Positions 61,509 through 64,000 of a stretch of DNA of 64,000 bases are shown here, piece after piece. The notes under the pieces were generated by a model, which saw nothing but the letters and a program-made list of their open reading frames with translations, was not told the DNA's origin and made no database searches. This DNA is from Lewinellaceae bacterium (GTDB lineage Bacteria; Bacteroidota; Bacteroidia; Chitinophagales; Saprospiraceae): the NCBI GenBank assembly GCA_020636445.1, contig JACJXV010000014.1, forward strand, positions 17,115 through 81,114, in the 5' to 3' direction. The position numbers and the translations under genes are program-made. Within the stretch, counting starts at the first letter, position 1; every line of letters begins with the position of its first letter.

Positions 61509-62099
61509 TTGAGCGCTGTCGGTGAGATACAAAACCATCAATATCCGGCGGTTGAAACCTATGTCAATAATGCCAATATTGTTATTGATGAACGGAACCA
61601 GGAATCTTACCATTGGATCACCTTAAAGGATGGCAACAATTGGCTGGCAGAGAATGCCAGGTTCTCTTTTTCAGGAAGCTCCAATGCCGATTGTAGTTAC
61701 TGCCAAACGTATGGCCGGTTGTACTCCTGGGATATGGCCCTGAAAGCTTGTCCGAAGGGTTGGCGGTTGCTTATGGAAAAAGAATGGGATAACTCATTGG
61801 AAGTCTATGGTGAGGGTAAGTTAATTGAAAGCGACGGCACTGACAATCCGTACACCAAGTACCAGACATACCAGGCCCTGGAGAGTGGTCTGCCTTCTGG
61901 GTTACTATTCCCTTTAGGCGGTCGAATGAACAGTTATGGTGTGGAAAGTTTTGAATCGGAAGGGTATTATTGGAGTAGTTCGCCAAAAAATAGTTCCGAG
62001 GCCTGGCAGTATAATTTTATCAGTTATGATGGGCCTAAAGTCAATAAATATGAAGCATCAAAACCAGAAGCTTATTCTTGCCGTTGCATTCAGGAATAG
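61509..62099 (+). CDS. FISUMP-domain protein, probably 3-prime remnant
   Basis: A 196-residue frame from TTG 61509 (open without a start from 61392). It contains a fibrobacter succinogenes major paralogous (FISUMP) domain: CQTYGRLYSWDMALKACPKGWRL, LFPLGGRMNSYG and EGYYWSSSP. Such domains are usually at the C-termini of secreted lipoproteins. Because no signal peptide is attached and the 5-prime region is broken, this may be the surviving end of the gene described above rather than a working gene. Confidence 0.6.
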   Translation: MSAVGEIQNHQYPAVETYVNNANIVIDERNQESYHWITLKDGNNWLAENARFSFSGSSNADCSYCQTYGRLYSWDMALKACPKGWRLLMEKEWDNSLEVYGEGKLIESDGTDNPYTKYQTYQALESGLPSGLLFPLGGRMNSYGVESFESEGYYWSSSPKNSSEAWQYNFISYDGPKVNKYEASKPEAYSCRCIQE

Positions 62100-62426
62100 C
62101 CGGAAGGAAAGCGATAAGCACCGGGGGGATAGAAAAGCTTTTTTGGCAATTCAAGGGTAGGCGCGGAATTCCAGGATTCCGCGCCCACTGCATTTTAGGT
62201 TGGCTTTACATGGCAGTATTTTGGATACAACTCCCTTTGCCCTTCGTAATGGGTATATGCGAATTAAAGCGTATATTTTAGGGCCGGAGTGATGAGCTCC
62301 CTTACTGCCCCTTTATGATGCTTGCAAACCCCATCTTGCATGAGACTTATACTGCCGATAAAGAATTATAAACACTGCGGTCAGCCGCTTCCAGCTACGA
62401 AAACTTTACGTCCAATCCAGGGATTA
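62100..62426 (+). other. Gap before the esterase
   Basis: No gene is supported. A GCGCGGAATTCC...GGAATTCCGCGCC inverted repeat (about 62160-62185) follows the decayed gene and could be its former terminator. Upstream in-frame starts (TTG 62322, ATG 62340) for the esterase lie here. Confidence 0.4.
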
Positions 62427-63350
62427 ATGGCCACTCATGTAAACATATCACTGCACTGGGGCCTTGTTTTCATACTAATCATACTAGGGACACCAGCAGT
62501 ATACGCCCAGAACCTGCCAAGCGTTAGCGCTGGCAAGATTATCAGAATTGAAAATTTCCAATCGAAGTATGTGGATGCCCGTCATATAGACGTATGGCTT
62601 CCCGATGACTATTCCACGGATAAAAAATATGCCGTCGTTTACATGCACGACGGGCAGATGCTCTTCGATTCAACGATAACATGGAACAAACAGGAGTGGG
62701 GTGTTGACGAAACATTTTCGACAATGTTGAAAGAGCAAAAAATCAGAGATTGCATAGTAGTGGGCATTTGGAATAACGGTAAATACCGGGCTTCCGAATT
62801 TATTCCGGAGAAATTCCTGCCTTCCATGGAGCCTGATTTTCGCAACCAATTCATCCGGGAAGTGCTGGAAAACAAACCCCAGAGTGACCGGTACTTACGA
62901 TTCATGGTCAGGGAATTAAAACCCTACATCGATACGCATTTTTCTACATTTCCCAGCAGGGAAAATACCTTTATTATGGGAAGTAGTCGTGGCGGGCTGA
63001 TCTCTATGTATGCGATTTGTGAATATCCGGACGTGTTTGGAGGGGCTGCTGGTTTATCTTGTGCTTACATCGGCATAGACAAACCTAATACGGAAATCAC
63101 CCTGGCGGGATTCAATTATTTCAATAAAAAAATTCCATCCGGCACCGACCATAAGATATACAACGATTGTGGAACCATTGAAATGGACAGTCTGTATGGG
63201 GTTTACCAGCAATATATGGATGTCTTATGGTTAACCAAAGGGTATACTGCGCGCAATTACCAAAGTTTTATTTTTGAAAAAACCGGCCATAATGAAAGGG
63301 ATTGGTCCAGGCGACTTTATATTCCGGTGGCGTTTTTACTGAAGGAATAA
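62427..63350 (+). CDS. Esterase D-like alpha/beta hydrolase, secreted
   Basis: A 307-residue exported hydrolase from ATG 62427, which is followed by a signal peptide ending VYAQ; longer versions from 62322 or 62340 would hide it. The core has YAVVYMHDGQMLF (oxyanion region), the nucleophile serine in IMGSSRGGLISMYA and a closing His in KTGHNERDW. The family removes acyl groups such as acetyl from sugars or peptides. A GH3 gene follows, so a role in polysaccharide use is plausible. Confidence 0.85.
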   Translation: MATHVNISLHWGLVFILIILGTPAVYAQNLPSVSAGKIIRIENFQSKYVDARHIDVWLPDDYSTDKKYAVVYMHDGQMLFDSTITWNKQEWGVDETFSTMLKEQKIRDCIVVGIWNNGKYRASEFIPEKFLPSMEPDFRNQFIREVLENKPQSDRYLRFMVRELKPYIDTHFSTFPSRENTFIMGSSRGGLISMYAICEYPDVFGGAAGLSCAYIGIDKPNTEITLAGFNYFNKKIPSGTDHKIYNDCGTIEMDSLYGVYQQYMDVLWLTKGYTARNYQSFIFEKTGHNERDWSRRLYIPVAFLLKE

Positions 63351-63441
63351 TGCCTTGTTAGCAAAAATCTGCGGATCTCCTTGAAGGATAGTTCTTAACG
63401 GCCATATTCTCCTTTCGGAATGGCCATAATATTTCCTTTCC

Positions 63442-64000
63442 ATGAAGTATACATTAGTAATTGTTATTAGCCTCCTGACCACAGCCAGTGCGGTGAGTCA
63501 GACGGTGGACGCGAAGGTGGACAGTGTCTTAAAGTTAATGACCCTCCAGGAAAAAGTGGGTCAGATGACCCAGGTGGAAAGAAGTGAACTGGTCGATTTA
63601 CAACACCTCGCTTCTTATGGTATTGGGTCTATTTTGAGTGGGGGCGGTTCTTCACCGTCATCCAATACGGTGACGGGTTGGGCTGACATGTATGATAATT
63701 TCCAGCGAATTGCCATGCAAAGCCGATTGGGTATCCCCATGATTTATGCGATAGATGCGGTTCATGGACATAACAACGTTTGGGGAGCCGTTATTTTTCC
63801 ACACAACATCGGTATGGGATGCACCTGGAACCCAGGTTTGATAAGAACAGCCAATCAGATCGTTGCCAGCGAAGTTGCTGCAACGGGTATTGACTGGACA
63901 TTTGCCCCTTGTATAGCTGTGCCCCGCAACGAACGGTGGGGAAGAACCTATGAGGGCTTTGGTGAAACGGCAGAGGTGCAAAAAATAATGGCTAAGGAAT
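63442..64000 (+). CDS. Glycoside hydrolase family 3, partial (5-prime end)
   Basis: The frame from ATG 63442 is open to the end of the window (186 residues). It has a signal peptide (about 1-20, ending AVSQ) and the start of a GH3 TIM-barrel: LMTLQEKVGQMTQVE, LGIPMIYAIDAVHGHNNV, and TFAPCIAVPRNERWGRTYEGFGE. GH3 enzymes are beta-glucosidases or related hydrolases acting by a retaining mechanism; the catalytic Asp lies further downstream, outside this window. It lies 91 bases after the esterase. Confidence 0.95.
   Translation, partial: MKYTLVIVISLLTTASAVSQTVDAKVDSVLKLMTLQEKVGQMTQVERSELVDLQHLASYGIGSILSGGGSSPSSNTVTGWADMYDNFQRIAMQSRLGIPMIYAIDAVHGHNNVWGAVIFPHNIGMGCTWNPGLIRTANQIVASEVAATGIDWTFAPCIAVPRNERWGRTYEGFGETAEVQKIMAKE

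Overview
The window looks like chromosomal DNA of a Bacteroidota bacterium of the Saprospiria type (Lewinella/Haliscomenobacter-like); the genus is inference. Supporting signs are a type IX secretion C-terminal sorting domain, a TPR - DUF4292 - EnvC cluster, a LytTR regulator and LytS-type kinase, a FISUMP domain, a SusC-style N-terminal domain with a TonB plug domain, many short lipoprotein signal peptides, and several upstream sites matching the Bacteroidota -7 promoter element TAnnTTTG. Base composition is near 50% GC. I see no tRNA, rRNA, CRISPR array, phage or intact transposase.

Layout. 0.6-9.2 kb: a helical-repeat protein, a LytTR response regulator, a 47-residue membrane protein, a BlaI repressor with its M56 (BlaR1-like) partner and three matching operator dyads, a lipoprotein, a DUF2141 protein and a LytS-type histidine kinase. 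9.4-14 kb: a membrane-protein/winged-helix/DUF1361/DUF4153 group with a shared operator, then a cytochrome P450. 14.5-25 kb: acyl-CoA dehydrogenase with its own operator pair, a MuiA-like protein, a SWIM-family protein lacking all its zinc ligands, the acpP-fabF-rnc operon and pyruvate kinase. 25-37.8 kb: TPR-DUF4292-EnvC, hflX, an M29 aminopeptidase, an exonuclease-like protein, a beta-CASP nuclease, an ECF sigma/anti-sigma/adhesin-like operon and a TPR lipoprotein. 37.8-50.7 kb: a T9SS-exported beta-propeller protein, a small HTH protein, tandem paralogous lipoproteins, an MG2/TonB-plug protein carrying a translated palindromic repeat, an M23 peptidase, a GCS2-CBS fusion and queA. 51-64 kb: a DUF2853 protein, metH, a di-haem peroxidase, cysC-cysD-cysN, a decayed gene ending in FISUMP, an esterase and the start of a GH3 glycosidase.

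The most unusual content is non-coding. Six intergenic regions (about 14.2, 16.7, 32.4, 40.1, 51.5 and 57.6 kb) are built from one vocabulary of short units, mostly TAAACC followed by a GAGCGA...GCGAGCGG-like block, in both orientations, with some units keeping inverted arms of different sequence. A second family of perfect or near-perfect 20-30 bp dyads lies between genes and, in one case, inside a reading frame as an in-frame tandem pair. A 160-bp foldback element lies upstream of metH. Three sets of operator-like dyads could be tied to regulators or promoters by position.
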